Origin: an uncultured Alphaproteobacteria bacterium
Lineage (GTDB): Bacteria; Pseudomonadota; Alphaproteobacteria; Caulobacterales; Caulobacteraceae
Length of the DNA: 64,000 bases
NCBI GenBank assembly: GCA_903822175.1
Contig: CAIJOB010000006.1
Location: 1-64,000, forward strand
Direction: 5' to 3'
The translations under genes were made by a program, and so were the position numbers. The notes beneath the pieces are model-generated. The model saw only the letters and a program-made list of their open reading frames with translations, made no database searches and was not told the origin of the DNA. Positions 28,852 to 38,142 of this stretch are shown here, piece by piece (positions within the stretch are counted from its first letter, which is position 1; every line of letters begins with the position of its first letter).

Positions 28852-30681
28852 CTAGGACGCGGGCTTGGGGGCTCCGGGGGCCGAGGGCGCAGCTGGGGCC
28901 TCGTCGCGCTCGAATTCCTCGATGCGGCGCTCCATGCGCTCCATGCGTTCCTTGAACTCCGGCGTGTTGAAGCGGGCTCCGGCTTCGGCGGCGCGGGCGA
29001 TGCGGGCCTTGAACTCGGGTGAATTGACCATCTTCTCTACGTCGGCGGCGTGGGCCTGGATGGCGGCGATGCGCGCCTTGAATTCCGGGGAATTGACCCG
29101 GGCCTCGGCCTCGGCGCCGCGGGCGGCGGCCGCGGCGATCTTCGCCTTGAACTCGGCGGAGTTGACCCTCTTCTCGACGTCGGCGGCGTGGGCCTGGGCG
29201 GCGGCGATCCTCGCCTTGAACTCCGGCGAGTTCACGCGCGCCTCGGCCTCGGCGGCGCGGGCGGTCGCCGCGGCGATCCTGGCCTTGAATTCCGGCGAAT
29301 TGACCCGGGCGACGGCGGCTGCGGCGCGGGCCTCGGCCGTCTTGACCTGGTCTTCCCACGCTTTCTGCTGCTCGGGCGAGGGGTCCTTGGCGTCGTCGGT
29401 GTAGACGGTGAACGTGCGGCCGTCGGAGGCCTTGAAGGTGTGGCGGAAATCGCCGCCGTCGCCGTTCATGATCACGTCGCCGTCGTTGATGATGATGCCG
29501 CGATGCTTGCGGGCGGAAGGCGCGACGGCCTGGGGCTTCACGGCATCCTTCTCCGCTTGGCTGACGGCGGTCTTGGCGGCCGGCGAGGCCGGGGCCAGTG
29601 GCTGGGCGGTCACCGGGGCCGGGCTCGCCGGCTGGGCGAAGACCGGGGTGACGTGCAGCAGGGCGGCTGAGCCCAGCAGGCCGGCGCCGATAGCGGCCAG
29701 GCCGCAGAGGCGGGCGGCGCGCAGAGCCGGGGCTTCGATATCCTTGGGTTTCATCAGGTGCATAAGACGATCCTCCAGATCGCTGCGGCCGAACAGGCCG
29801 ACCGCCAGGGCCGCATGCAGCGGCGCCGGCGTGGTGTTGACGGGACCCCCCAGGGTCTGTGAGCCCAGGCTTTGGGCAAGCGAGACAAGCCGCCTCGCAT
29901 AGGTCTTGGATGAGCCGAGTGCCTCGGCGGCCATGGCGTCGCAGGCCAGTTCGCGGCTCTTGGCGACGCCGGCCTTCAGGGCCATCAGCGCCGGATGCCA
30001 GCAGACCGGCAGGGTGAGCACCTCGCAGGCGAGGTTCACCGCATAGTCGTGGCGGATGACGTGGGCCATCTCGTGCAGCAGGGCGGCGCGCAGGTCTTCG
30101 TCCGTTACGGCGAGGCCGTCTGGGATCAGGATCACCGGCGAGAGCGCGCCGACCACAGCGGGGCTGGAAACCCGCGCGGAGCTGCGGACCGGGGCGGCGA
30201 TGCGGCCATGGCCTTGGGCGAGACGTTCGAGGTCGCGAGCGACGCAGGGCGGCAGGACGACCGGGCGCGACTGGCGGACCAACCGGCGGGCGGCCAGGGC
30301 GGCGAGACTGAGGCGCACGATCAACAACAGCACCACGGCGGCGGAAAGCACGGCCATGGCCCAGGCCGACCCGGCGGAGAGCTCCAGGGCGGGCTTGGCG
30401 GTCGGCAGCAGGACGTCGGGGCTGGGTGTGGCGATCTCGAAGGCCGCGGCGGCGACCGCATCGGCGGGCACGCGGGCCACGCTGGGCGCGGCGTGCGGTA
30501 GGAGCGCCGCCAGCGACACCGCCGGCAGGACCGCGGCGATGCCCAGGAACAGCAGCCACAAGCGATTGCGGGCCTGCGGCGAGAGGCTGCCGAAGCGGGA
30601 GACGAGCAGCGCGCAGAGCGCCACCACCGGGATCTGCCAGGCGGCGTTGACCAGATAGCCCGCGAGAAGCTCACGCATCAC
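28852..30681 (-). CDS. M56 family (BlaR1/MecR1-like) membrane metallopeptidase with repetitive C-terminus
   Basis: Multiple TM helices; HEMAHVIRHDYAVNL zinc site; overlaps blaI-like gene start by ATGA; C-terminal VNSPEFKARI repeats. Confidence 0.9.
   Translation of the reverse strand: MMRELLAGYLVNAAWQIPVVALCALLVSRFGSLSPQARNRLWLLFLGIAAVLPAVSLAALLPHAAPSVARVPADAVAAAAFEIATPSPDVLLPTAKPALELSAGSAWAMAVLSAAVVLLLIVRLSLAALAARRLVRQSRPVVLPPCVARDLERLAQGHGRIAAPVRSSARVSSPAVVGALSPVILIPDGLAVTDEDLRAALLHEMAHVIRHDYAVNLACEVLTLPVCWHPALMALKAGVAKSRELACDAMAAEALGSSKTYARRLVSLAQSLGSQTLGGPVNTTPAPLHAALAVGLFGRSDLEDRLMHLMKPKDIEAPALRAARLCGLAAIGAGLLGSAALLHVTPVFAQPASPAPVTAQPLAPASPAAKTAVSQAEKDAVKPQAVAPSARKHRGIIINDGDVIMNGDGGDFRHTFKASDGRTFTVYTDDAKDPSPEQQKAWEDQVKTAEARAAAAVARVNSPEFKARIAAATARAAEAEARVNSPEFKARIAAAQAHAADVEKRVNSAEFKAKIAAAAARGAEAEARVNSPEFKARIAAIQAHAADVEKMVNSPEFKARIARAAEAGARFNTPEFKERMERMERRIEEFERDEAPAAPSAPGAPKPAS
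28960..29304 (-). repeat. In-frame tandem repeat, 69-bp/23-aa period, five units in exact register (VNSPEFKARIAAA...)
   Basis: V codon of each unit at 29304, 29235, 29166, 29097, 29028 (constant 69-bp spacing), followed by a divergent shorter unit FNTPEFKERM. Confidence 0.9.
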
Positions 30682-31100
30682 TTGGCCTCCGTTTCGTCGG
30701 TTTCACCGTCGGTTTCGTCATCGCCGCGCGCCACCAGTTCGGCGGCGCGGGTGAGCTGTGCGGGGGTGATCTGTTGAGTGTTGACCAGCGCCATCAGCAT
30801 GGCCTCGCCGGAGCCGCCGAACATCCGCGACACCAGGTCCTTCAACGCCGCCCCGGTTGCCCGGTCGCGGGTCACGGCGGCCTCGTAGGTGAAGGCCCGG
30901 CCGATCTGGGTGCGGCGCACCTTCTTCTTGCGCAGCAGGACGTTCAGCATGGTCTGGACGGTGGTGTAGGCGAGGTCGGAGCCGAGCCGCTCCTGCACGG
31001 CGGCGACCGGGCTTGGGCCCGCGGCCCACAGCACCTGCATGATCTCAAGCTCGAGCGGCGTCAGCACGCCGGTGGTCTTGCTGCGGGAAGCTGTGGTCAC
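30678..31100 (-). CDS. BlaI/MecI/CopY family transcriptional regulator
   Basis: LTPLELEIMQVLWAAGPSPVAAVQERLGSDLAYTTVQTMLNVLLRKKKVRR...FTYEAAVTR. Confidence 0.94.
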   Translation of the reverse strand: MTTASRSKTTGVLTPLELEIMQVLWAAGPSPVAAVQERLGSDLAYTTVQTMLNVLLRKKKVRRTQIGRAFTYEAAVTRDRATGAALKDLVSRMFGGSGEAMLMALVNTQQITPAQLTRAAELVARGDDETDGETDETEAK

Positions 31101-31154
31101 GCCTGATCTCCTAAATCGTTCGGAGATGGTGACCCGGCTCCCGGCCAGTGGTCA

Positions 31155-31168
31155 ACTAAACTTTTAGT
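31155..31168. promoter_or_regulatory. Candidate BlaI-type operator ACTAAA-CT-TTTAGT upstream of blaI-M56
   Basis: Perfect 6-2-6 inverted repeat 55-68 nt upstream of the BlaI-like start codon. Confidence 0.5.
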
Positions 31169-31187
31169 AGGAATACGGCGGCTGGCG

Positions 31188-31517
31188 TCAGGCGGGGGCG
31201 GATCTCACCGCCGCGGTTTGCCATGCCGAGGCGTGGGGCGCCGGGGTGCGCGATGCGGAGGCCAGCTTCGGGGCGGGCGCGCCGGCCTTCGGGTCGGCCG
31301 CCTTGGCGACCAGCGGCATGCCGCATTCGGGGCAGGCGCCCGGGGCGTCGAACTCCTTGCCGTCAGCCGCGCAGCCGCAGGGCGGGCAGACGTACTTCTG
31401 GCCAGGCTTGGCGGGCGGGGTTTGGGCTGAGGCGGCGGTGGCGCCGACAGCGGCGCAGGCGCAGGCGACGCCGAAAAAGGCGCCTTGCAGGATGAACCGG
31501 CGGGAGGCGAGGGTCAT
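31188..31517 (-). CDS. Small exported Cys-rich protein with a heavy-metal-binding-like domain
   Basis: TAT-like SRRFILQGAFFG leader; YVCPPCGCAADGKEFDAPGACPECGMPLV. Confidence 0.7.
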   Translation of the reverse strand: MTLASRRFILQGAFFGVACACAAVGATAASAQTPPAKPGQKYVCPPCGCAADGKEFDAPGACPECGMPLVAKAADPKAGAPAPKLASASRTPAPHASAWQTAAVRSAPA

Positions 31518-31623
31518 GGCGGCTCCTTGTTTCGTGAACCGGCAGGCTGAGCCCAACCGTGGCCCGCTCAAATGACTTTTATCGGTCGAAAACGGACACG
31601 CCGCGCCCAGGCTTTGAGGAGGG

Positions 31624-32169
31624 TCAGTGGCCGGTGAGGGTCACGCCACCGCCTGAGGGCGGCAGGCTGTCGCCGCCGTTCAGGGCCTTCTGCATGTGGA
31701 CGATGTCGACCCAGCGGCCGTGCTTGAAGCCGACGCTGCGGCCAACGCCGGTCTGCTCGAAGCCCAGCGCCCTGTGCAGGCCGACCGAGCCGGCGTTGCC
31801 GGTGTCGCCGATCACCGCCATCAGCTGGCGGATGCCCAGCGCCTCGCAGGCCTCGATCACGGCGCTGAGCACCGCGCGGCCGACGCCCTGGCCCTTGGCG
31901 TCGGGGGAGACATAGACGCTGTCTTCCAGGGTGTAGCGGTAGGCGGCGCGCGGCCGGAACGGACCGGCGTAGGCGAAGCCCAGCACCCGGCCGTCGATCT
32001 CGGCGACCAGATAGGGCAGGCCCTTGTCCTGCACCGCGCGGCGGCGGCCATCCATGTCGGCGGCGGTGGGCGGCTCTTCCTCAAAGGTGCCAAAGCCGTG
32101 CAGCACCGCGTCGCCGTAGATCTCGGCGAGGGCGGCGGCGTCCTGTTCGGTCGCGGGTCGGACGATCAT
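31624..32169 (-). CDS. GNAT family N-acetyltransferase (phosphinothricin acetyltransferase-like)
   Basis: MIVRPATEQDAAALAEIYGDAVLHGFGTFEEEPP...YVSPDAKGQGVGRAVLSAVIEACEALGIRQLMAVIGD...GFEQTGVGRSVGFKHGRWVD. Confidence 0.9.
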   Translation of the reverse strand: MIVRPATEQDAAALAEIYGDAVLHGFGTFEEEPPTAADMDGRRRAVQDKGLPYLVAEIDGRVLGFAYAGPFRPRAAYRYTLEDSVYVSPDAKGQGVGRAVLSAVIEACEALGIRQLMAVIGDTGNAGSVGLHRALGFEQTGVGRSVGFKHGRWVDIVHMQKALNGGDSLPPSGGGVTLTGH

Positions 32170-32179
32170 AGGAAAAACC

Positions 32180-32320
32180 TCCCCCGATTTCGGGGGAGGT
32201 GGCCCGAAGGGTCGGAGGGGGCGCTGGGGCCGTGCGGCGGACTCAGTGCGCCGGCAGCGCCCCCTCCACCACTTCGTGGTCCCCCTCGCCCCGCTGCGCG
32301 GGGGAGGTTTTGAAGTCGAA
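32180..32320. repeat. Intergenic hairpin-rich repeat, family B (CCTCCCCC...GGGGGAGG modules)
   Basis: CCTCCCCCGATTTCGGGGGAGG and CCTCGCCCCGCTGCGCGGGGGAGG hairpin modules flanking GGAGGGGGCGC...GCGCCCCCTCC. Confidence 0.75.
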
Positions 32321-32323
32321 GGA

Positions 32324-34411
32324 TCATGCCTGTTCCCAGCCCTTCTCCAGCGCCCAGACGGCGAAGGCGTAGTCCAGCGCGATCTCCTTGAGGAAGTCGA
32401 AGCGGCCGGATGCGCCGCCGTGGCCGGCCTCCATGTTGATCTTGAGCAGCATCGGGGCGCCGCCGGTCGAAAACTCGCGCAGCTTGGCCACCCACTTCTC
32501 CGGCTCCCAGTAGGTGACGCGGGGGTCGGAGAGGCCGCCGGTGGCCAGCACCGGCGGATAGGCCTGGGCTGAGACGCGGTCGTAGGGGCTGTAGCTCTCG
32601 ATCAGGTCGTAGGCGTCGGCGTCCTGCAGCGGATTGCCCCACTCGGGCCACTCGGGCGGGGTGAGCGGAAGCGTCGTGTCGCTCATGGTGTTGAGCACGT
32701 CGACGAAGGGTACGGCGGCGATGATCGCGCCCCAGAGGTCCGGGCGCAGGTTGGCGATGGCGCCCATCAGCATGCCGCCGGCCGAGCCGCCGTAGGCCGC
32801 TATTCTGCCCTTTGCGCCATAGCCCTTGGCGGTCAGGTGCTCGGCGCAGGCGATGAAGTCGGTGAAGGTATTGGGCTTCTTCTCTTTCCTCCCGTCGAGG
32901 AACCAGCCCCAGCCCTTGTCGGAGCCGCCGCGGATGTGCGCGGTCGCCCAGATCCAGCCGCGGTCCACCAGGCTCAGGTTGCGGATCGAAAAGCTGGGCT
33001 CCATGGCGATGCCATAGGCGCCGTAGCCGTAGAGCAGCAGGGGCGCGGAGCCGTCGAGCGGGGTGTCCTTGAGCATCAGGACGGTGATCGGCACGTCCTC
33101 GCCGTCCGAGGCTTTGGCGTAGAGGCGGCGGGCGACATAGCGGGACGGGTCGTGGCCGGAGGGGATCTCCTGGGTCTTGCGCAGCGTCCGCTCGCGGGTC
33201 GCCATGTCGTAGTCGTAGGTCTGACGCGGCGTGGTCGGCGACTGGTAGACGAAGCGGGTCGTGGTGGTGGCGTACTCGTAGCCGCCCTCGATGTGCAGGG
33301 CGTAGGCCTCCTCGTCGAAGGCGACCTCGTGCTCCTCACCGCTGCGGGCGGTGACGACGAGGCGGTCCAGCGCATTGACCCGCTCGGCGCGGACCAGGTG
33401 GCCGGCGAAGGCCGCGAAGCCGGTGATGTAGCGGCCGGGCTGGTGGGCGATCCAGTCGCTCCAGGTGGCCTTGGCCGGGACGTCCGCCGTGCTGACCGCG
33501 AGCTTGAAGTCCACCGCGCCGTCGGCGTTGGTGTGGATCACCCAGCGGTCGCCCCAGTGGTCGAGGTTGTACTTCACGCCCACCTGGCGCGGCTCGGCGA
33601 CCACGGGCGCGGCGGTCGGGTCGGAGGCCGGGATCAGCAGGCTTTCGGTGGTCTCCTGGTTGCCGACGCCGATGACGATGTGGCTGTCGTCGGAGGTGGT
33701 GGAGATGCCTAGGAACATGCCGTCGTCGGCTTCCTCGTAGACCAGCACGTCCTCGCCGCCCTTGGCCGGGCGGCGGAGGACCTTGGCTGGCCGGGCGTTC
33801 TCGTCGCGCCAGATCCAGAACAGCCACTGGCCGTCCGGCGAGAAGGTCAGTGAGCCGTAGGCGCTCTCCGCCGGCGTCCCGAGCTCCTCGCCGGTCGCCA
33901 AGTCCTTGACCCGGATCGTGTAGTACTCCGAGCCCTGCTCATCGGCGGCCCAGGCGTAGAGCGCGTGGTCGGGGCTGTGGCTGGCCGCGCCCACCTCGAA
34001 GAACGGCTTGCCCTTGGAGAGCGCCTCCTCATCCAGCAGGACCTGTTCGCCGTCGGCCGCGCCTTTGGGGCGCCGCGCGTGGATCGGATGCTGCGCGCCA
34101 AGGTCGTAGCGGACGTAGTAGTCGAAGGGACCGTCGGTCGAGGGGACGGACGAGTCGTCTTCCCTGATACGCCCCTTCATCTCCCCGAACATTTCGGCCT
34201 GCAGGACCTCCGTCCCGGCCAGCATGGCCTTGGTGTAGGCGTTCTCCGCGTCCAAGTGCTCGCGCACGTCGCCGCGCAGGGTCTTGGGGTCGCGCAGCAC
34301 CTGCTGCCAGTTGTCGTCCTTCATCCAGGCGTAGTCGTCGGTGCGCACACGGCCGAGCTGCTCGATGCGCTTGGGATGTTTGGTGGCGACGGGCGGGATC
34401 AGCTTACTCAT
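32324..34411 (-). CDS. S9 family peptidase, oligopeptidase B-like
   Basis: RTDDYAWMKDDNWQQVLRDPKTL; AYGGSAGGMLMGA; ARRLYAKASDGEDVPITVLM. Confidence 0.93.
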   Translation of the reverse strand: MSKLIPPVATKHPKRIEQLGRVRTDDYAWMKDDNWQQVLRDPKTLRGDVREHLDAENAYTKAMLAGTEVLQAEMFGEMKGRIREDDSSVPSTDGPFDYYVRYDLGAQHPIHARRPKGAADGEQVLLDEEALSKGKPFFEVGAASHSPDHALYAWAADEQGSEYYTIRVKDLATGEELGTPAESAYGSLTFSPDGQWLFWIWRDENARPAKVLRRPAKGGEDVLVYEEADDGMFLGISTTSDDSHIVIGVGNQETTESLLIPASDPTAAPVVAEPRQVGVKYNLDHWGDRWVIHTNADGAVDFKLAVSTADVPAKATWSDWIAHQPGRYITGFAAFAGHLVRAERVNALDRLVVTARSGEEHEVAFDEEAYALHIEGGYEYATTTTRFVYQSPTTPRQTYDYDMATRERTLRKTQEIPSGHDPSRYVARRLYAKASDGEDVPITVLMLKDTPLDGSAPLLLYGYGAYGIAMEPSFSIRNLSLVDRGWIWATAHIRGGSDKGWGWFLDGRKEKKPNTFTDFIACAEHLTAKGYGAKGRIAAYGGSAGGMLMGAIANLRPDLWGAIIAAVPFVDVLNTMSDTTLPLTPPEWPEWGNPLQDADAYDLIESYSPYDRVSAQAYPPVLATGGLSDPRVTYWEPEKWVAKLREFSTGGAPMLLKINMEAGHGGASGRFDFLKEIALDYAFAVWALEKGWEQA

Positions 34412-34571
34412 GCGGCGTTAGATGCCGTCCAGGCGGGCGGCTGTCTATGCGGTCAAGCCGCGACGCCATAGCGCCTTGCGGAAAAAGCCCGTTCCGATTC
34501 ACTGTACGGCAATCGAGCCCGCGCACTCTAGCGCCGCGATCCGCAGCTAATCGAGTTGGGAACCAGCGACC

Positions 34572-35411
34572 ATGGTCATGGACCTGTCGGCGCAGATGAT
34601 GCAGGCGACCGTGCAGCTGGAGCAGCCGCTGGGCGACGGCACCCGCACCGTCGGCACCGGCTTCCTGATCACCGAGACCACGCCGGACGGCAAGCCGCAC
34701 ACCATCCTGGTCACCGCCAACCACGTCTTCGACAAGATGCCCAAGGCCAATGCGCGGATCGGCTACCGCTTCGCCAACCCCGACGGCAGCTGGAGCTACT
34801 CGCCGCAGAGCCTGAAGATCCGCGATGGCCAGGGCCATCCCCTGTGGACGCACCATCCGTCGCGCGACGTGGCGGCGATCGCCATCACCGCGCCGGCGGC
34901 CTTCGCCAAGGCGGCGATTTCGGAGGACTATCTGGCGGCCGACGACACCTTCGCCAAGTACCAGGTGGGCGCGGGCGACCAGATGATGACGCTGGGCTTC
35001 CCGCGCGGACTGGCGGCCAATTCAGCGGGCTTCCCGATCCTGCGCGCCGGCCGCGTGGCCTCCTATCCGATCGCGCCGGCGAGGATTTTCCCGACCTTCC
35101 TGCTCGACTTCTCGGTGTTCCCCGGCAACTCCGGCGGCCCGGTGTTCATGAGTGGCCCGGCGCGCCACACCGCGACCGGCGATAGCGGTCAGAATGGCCC
35201 GGACGTGGAGTTCATCGCCGGCTTGCTCACCCAGCAGGTCGAGCTGAACAGCGAGCGCCTGGACATCGGCATCGTCACCAATGCGCGGTTCATCCGCGAG
35301 ACCATCGCGCTGATCAAGGACCCGGACGCGCCGGTCACCGAGGTGGCCAGTCAGGAACCGATCTCCGGCGCCAAGGCGGCGTCGGCCGAGGAAGCCGCCC
35401 GTCCGGAATAG
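34572..35411 (+). CDS. Trypsin-like serine protease (S1/DegP-like)
   Basis: GTGFLITETTPDGKPHTILVTANHVF; HHPSRDVAAIAI; FPGNSGGPVF catalytic Ser motif. Confidence 0.85.
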   Translation: MVMDLSAQMMQATVQLEQPLGDGTRTVGTGFLITETTPDGKPHTILVTANHVFDKMPKANARIGYRFANPDGSWSYSPQSLKIRDGQGHPLWTHHPSRDVAAIAITAPAAFAKAAISEDYLAADDTFAKYQVGAGDQMMTLGFPRGLAANSAGFPILRAGRVASYPIAPARIFPTFLLDFSVFPGNSGGPVFMSGPARHTATGDSGQNGPDVEFIAGLLTQQVELNSERLDIGIVTNARFIRETIALIKDPDAPVTEVASQEPISGAKAASAEEAARPE

Positions 35412-35486
35412 GCTTCGGCTCCAGACGCATTGACGGGCCGGCTGGGCGCGGGCGATCACAGACCCTGCTGTGGGTGGGGAAATTCC

Positions 35487-37586
35487 ATGAACCGAATGAT
35501 GGGCGTGAGCGCCTTGGCGCTGGCTGGGGTGTTGTGGGCCGGGCAGGTTGCATGGGCCGCCGAGCCGCCGCTGAACGACAGCGTCCGCAATGTGCGCGAC
35601 CTGCGCGAGATCGCGTTGTCGCCGGACGGCCATCAGGTAGCCGCGGTGATCGCCGCCTCCACCGCCGAGGGCGGCCAGACGCACCTGTGGCTGAGCGGGG
35701 CGGACGGCAAGCCTGCCCGGCAGGTGACCCGTTCGACCGCCGACGATCAGCCCGGCGAGCACGGCCCGGCCTGGGCCAAGGACGGCGCGAACCTGTTCTT
35801 CCTGGCCAAGCGCGACAAGGCCAACCGGCTCTATCGCCTGCCGATGGCCGGCGGCGAGGCGCAGGCCCTGGTGCTGGCGCGGCCGGCGAAGGGCGCGGTG
35901 CAGGCCGGCTGGGAGCTTAAGGGCGACGACGCGGTCGCCGCCGACCTGCGCGCCTATGAGATCGCCCCCAACGACAGATGGATCGCGGTCGTGGCCGCCG
36001 ACGGCGAGACCGCCGCGCGCGCCGGCGAGGTGAAGAAGAAGGACGACGCCGTGCGCGTCGGGCGTGACGACGGCAAGACGGTGCGGCTCTACCTTGTCGA
36101 CGCCGCCACCGGCGCGGCCAGGGCCGTGGAACTGCCGGACAACGTCCAGTCGGCCCGCTGGAACCCGGCGTCCGACCAACTCCTGGTGGTGACCGCGCCG
36201 GAGGACGAGGACCTGGGCCCGGCGGCGCGGCTGTGGATCGTGAGGGCGTCCACCGGGGCGGCGAACCAGGTGGCGGCCGGCGTGCCTAAGACCGTGCGCC
36301 AGGCGACCTGGGCCGGGATCGGCCTAGTATACCTCGCCCAGTGCGAGGAGGACGCGCCTCCGGGATGCGCAGAGCTCTTCGTCCATGACCTGGGAACCGG
36401 CAAGGCGCGCGGCCTGACCAAGGGGCTGACCGGCACGCTGACCGACGCCTATGTGCTGGAGGCCGGCGGCAAGTCGGTGGTCATGCCGATCTTTGTGGGG
36501 GTCGACGAAAAGCTGGCGCGGATCGACCTGGTCAGCGGCGCGATCAACTGGATCGAGGCGCCGCAGCCGGTGGTGGCCGGTGTGGCAGCCAATCCGGCCG
36601 AGACCGCCTGGGCCTTCACCGCCAGCGGGCCGCTGCAGCCGCCGGCGCTCTATATGGCGGCCAGGCTGGGCGAGGCGGCGGTGAAGCTGGACCTGCCGCC
36701 GATCGTCCCCGCCGACTGGCCCGCCGCGCCGAGCGAACGGGTGACCTGGACCAACGGCGCGCTGAAGCTGCAGGGCCTGCTCTATCAGCCGAAGGGCGGC
36801 GAGACGCGCCCACCCCTGGTGGTGATCGTGCACGGCGGCCCGTCGGGGCTCTTCGTGGACCGCTATTCGAACCTGGCGAACCTGCTGGTCGCCCAGGGCT
36901 GGGCGGTGCTGGAGACCAACCCGCGCGGCAGCCAGGGCTATGGCGCGGCCTTCGAGGCGGCCAACAAGAACGATCTGGGCGGCGGCGACTACACCGACAT
37001 CATGACCGGCGTGGACACGGTGCTGGCCAAATACAGCGTCGATCCGGCGCGGATGGCGTTGATCGGCTACAGCTACGGGGGCGAGATGGCGGCCTTTGTC
37101 GAGGGCCGCACCGACCGGTTCAAGGCGCTGGTGTCGGGTGCACCGGTGATCGACCAGTTCAGCGAATATGGGACGGAGGACAGCTCGTTCTACGACCGCT
37201 GGTACTTCGGCAAGCCCTGGGACCGGTTCGCCGACGCCTGGCGGCAGAGCCCGCTCGCCAAGGTGACGCACGGCAAGACGCCGATGCTGCTGCTGCAGGG
37301 TGAGGACGATCCCACCGATCCGCTGGGCCAATCCCAGGAGATGTACCGGGCCCTGCGCCAGGTCGGCGTGCCCGTGGAACTGATCACCTATCCGCGCGAG
37401 ACGCACCGCACCCTGGGCGCGGGCTTTTCGGCGCAGACGACGCGGGAGCCATGGCACGGCCAGGATCTGCGCCGCCGGATGATCGCTTTCATCGCCGACG
37501 CCTTCGCCGGCAAGGATCCGGCGCAGCAATCCTCGCCGGCCCCGGCCAGCGCGGCGGAGAAGCCTCCCGCCGCGCCGCCGAAGTAG
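35487..37586 (+). CDS. S9 family peptidase (prolyl oligopeptidase-type), exported
   Basis: Signal peptide; GYSYGGEMAAFVEGRTDRFKALVSGAPV; LLLQGEDDPTDPLGQSQEMYRALRQVGVPVELITYPRETH. Confidence 0.92.
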   Translation: MNRMMGVSALALAGVLWAGQVAWAAEPPLNDSVRNVRDLREIALSPDGHQVAAVIAASTAEGGQTHLWLSGADGKPARQVTRSTADDQPGEHGPAWAKDGANLFFLAKRDKANRLYRLPMAGGEAQALVLARPAKGAVQAGWELKGDDAVAADLRAYEIAPNDRWIAVVAADGETAARAGEVKKKDDAVRVGRDDGKTVRLYLVDAATGAARAVELPDNVQSARWNPASDQLLVVTAPEDEDLGPAARLWIVRASTGAANQVAAGVPKTVRQATWAGIGLVYLAQCEEDAPPGCAELFVHDLGTGKARGLTKGLTGTLTDAYVLEAGGKSVVMPIFVGVDEKLARIDLVSGAINWIEAPQPVVAGVAANPAETAWAFTASGPLQPPALYMAARLGEAAVKLDLPPIVPADWPAAPSERVTWTNGALKLQGLLYQPKGGETRPPLVVIVHGGPSGLFVDRYSNLANLLVAQGWAVLETNPRGSQGYGAAFEAANKNDLGGGDYTDIMTGVDTVLAKYSVDPARMALIGYSYGGEMAAFVEGRTDRFKALVSGAPVIDQFSEYGTEDSSFYDRWYFGKPWDRFADAWRQSPLAKVTHGKTPMLLLQGEDDPTDPLGQSQEMYRALRQVGVPVELITYPRETHRTLGAGFSAQTTREPWHGQDLRRRMIAFIADAFAGKDPAQQSSPAPASAAEKPPAAPPK

Positions 37587-37589
37587 GGT

Positions 37590-38039
37590 CTAGCCGCCGT
37601 AGACGATCGAAATCGTCTCGGCGATGCAGGCGGGCTTTTCCTCGCCTTCGATCTCGATGGTGCATTCGTTCTTGATCTGCATGCCGCCGGCCTTGGGCTC
37701 GGCGCCGATCAGCTTCTGGCGCATGCGCACGCGCTTGCCGACGCGGACCATGTTGATGAAGCGGACCTTGTCGGAGCCGTAGTTGATGCCGCGCGTCACG
37801 CCCTTCACCGGCAGCATGCCCTGGCCCAGGAACGGGATCAGCGACAGCGTCAGGTAGCCGTGGGCGATCGGGCCGCCGATCTCGCGGGTCGCGCGTTCCA
37901 CGTCGACGTGGATCCATTGATGGTCGCCGGTCGCCTCTGCGAACATGTTGACGCGGGCCTGGTCGATCAGGACCCAGTCCGAGACCCCGACTTCCGTCCC
38001 GACCAGTCCGGCCAGATCTTTGATTTCCACCGCGTCCAT
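37590..38039 (-). CDS. MaoC family dehydratase
   Basis: VSDWVLIDQARVNMFAEATGDHQWIHVD...GPIAHGYLTLSLIP. Confidence 0.92.
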   Translation of the reverse strand: MDAVEIKDLAGLVGTEVGVSDWVLIDQARVNMFAEATGDHQWIHVDVERATREIGGPIAHGYLTLSLIPFLGQGMLPVKGVTRGINYGSDKVRFINMVRVGKRVRMRQKLIGAEPKAGGMQIKNECTIEIEGEEKPACIAETISIVYGG

Positions 38040-38142
38040 CGTTCGCTCCCTCTTGGATTAGCTTAGCTGCGAACCGATCTAGCACCTGCCCACCGGCGAG
38101 CAAGCCGCATGGGAGCAAGTGTGCCGCTTAGAGGGGGCGACG

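Noticed and set aside
28960-29304. Regularly spaced 69-bp repeats considered as a CRISPR array
   Set aside because: Units are in-frame coding repeats of the M56 protein with no unique spacers and no cas genes
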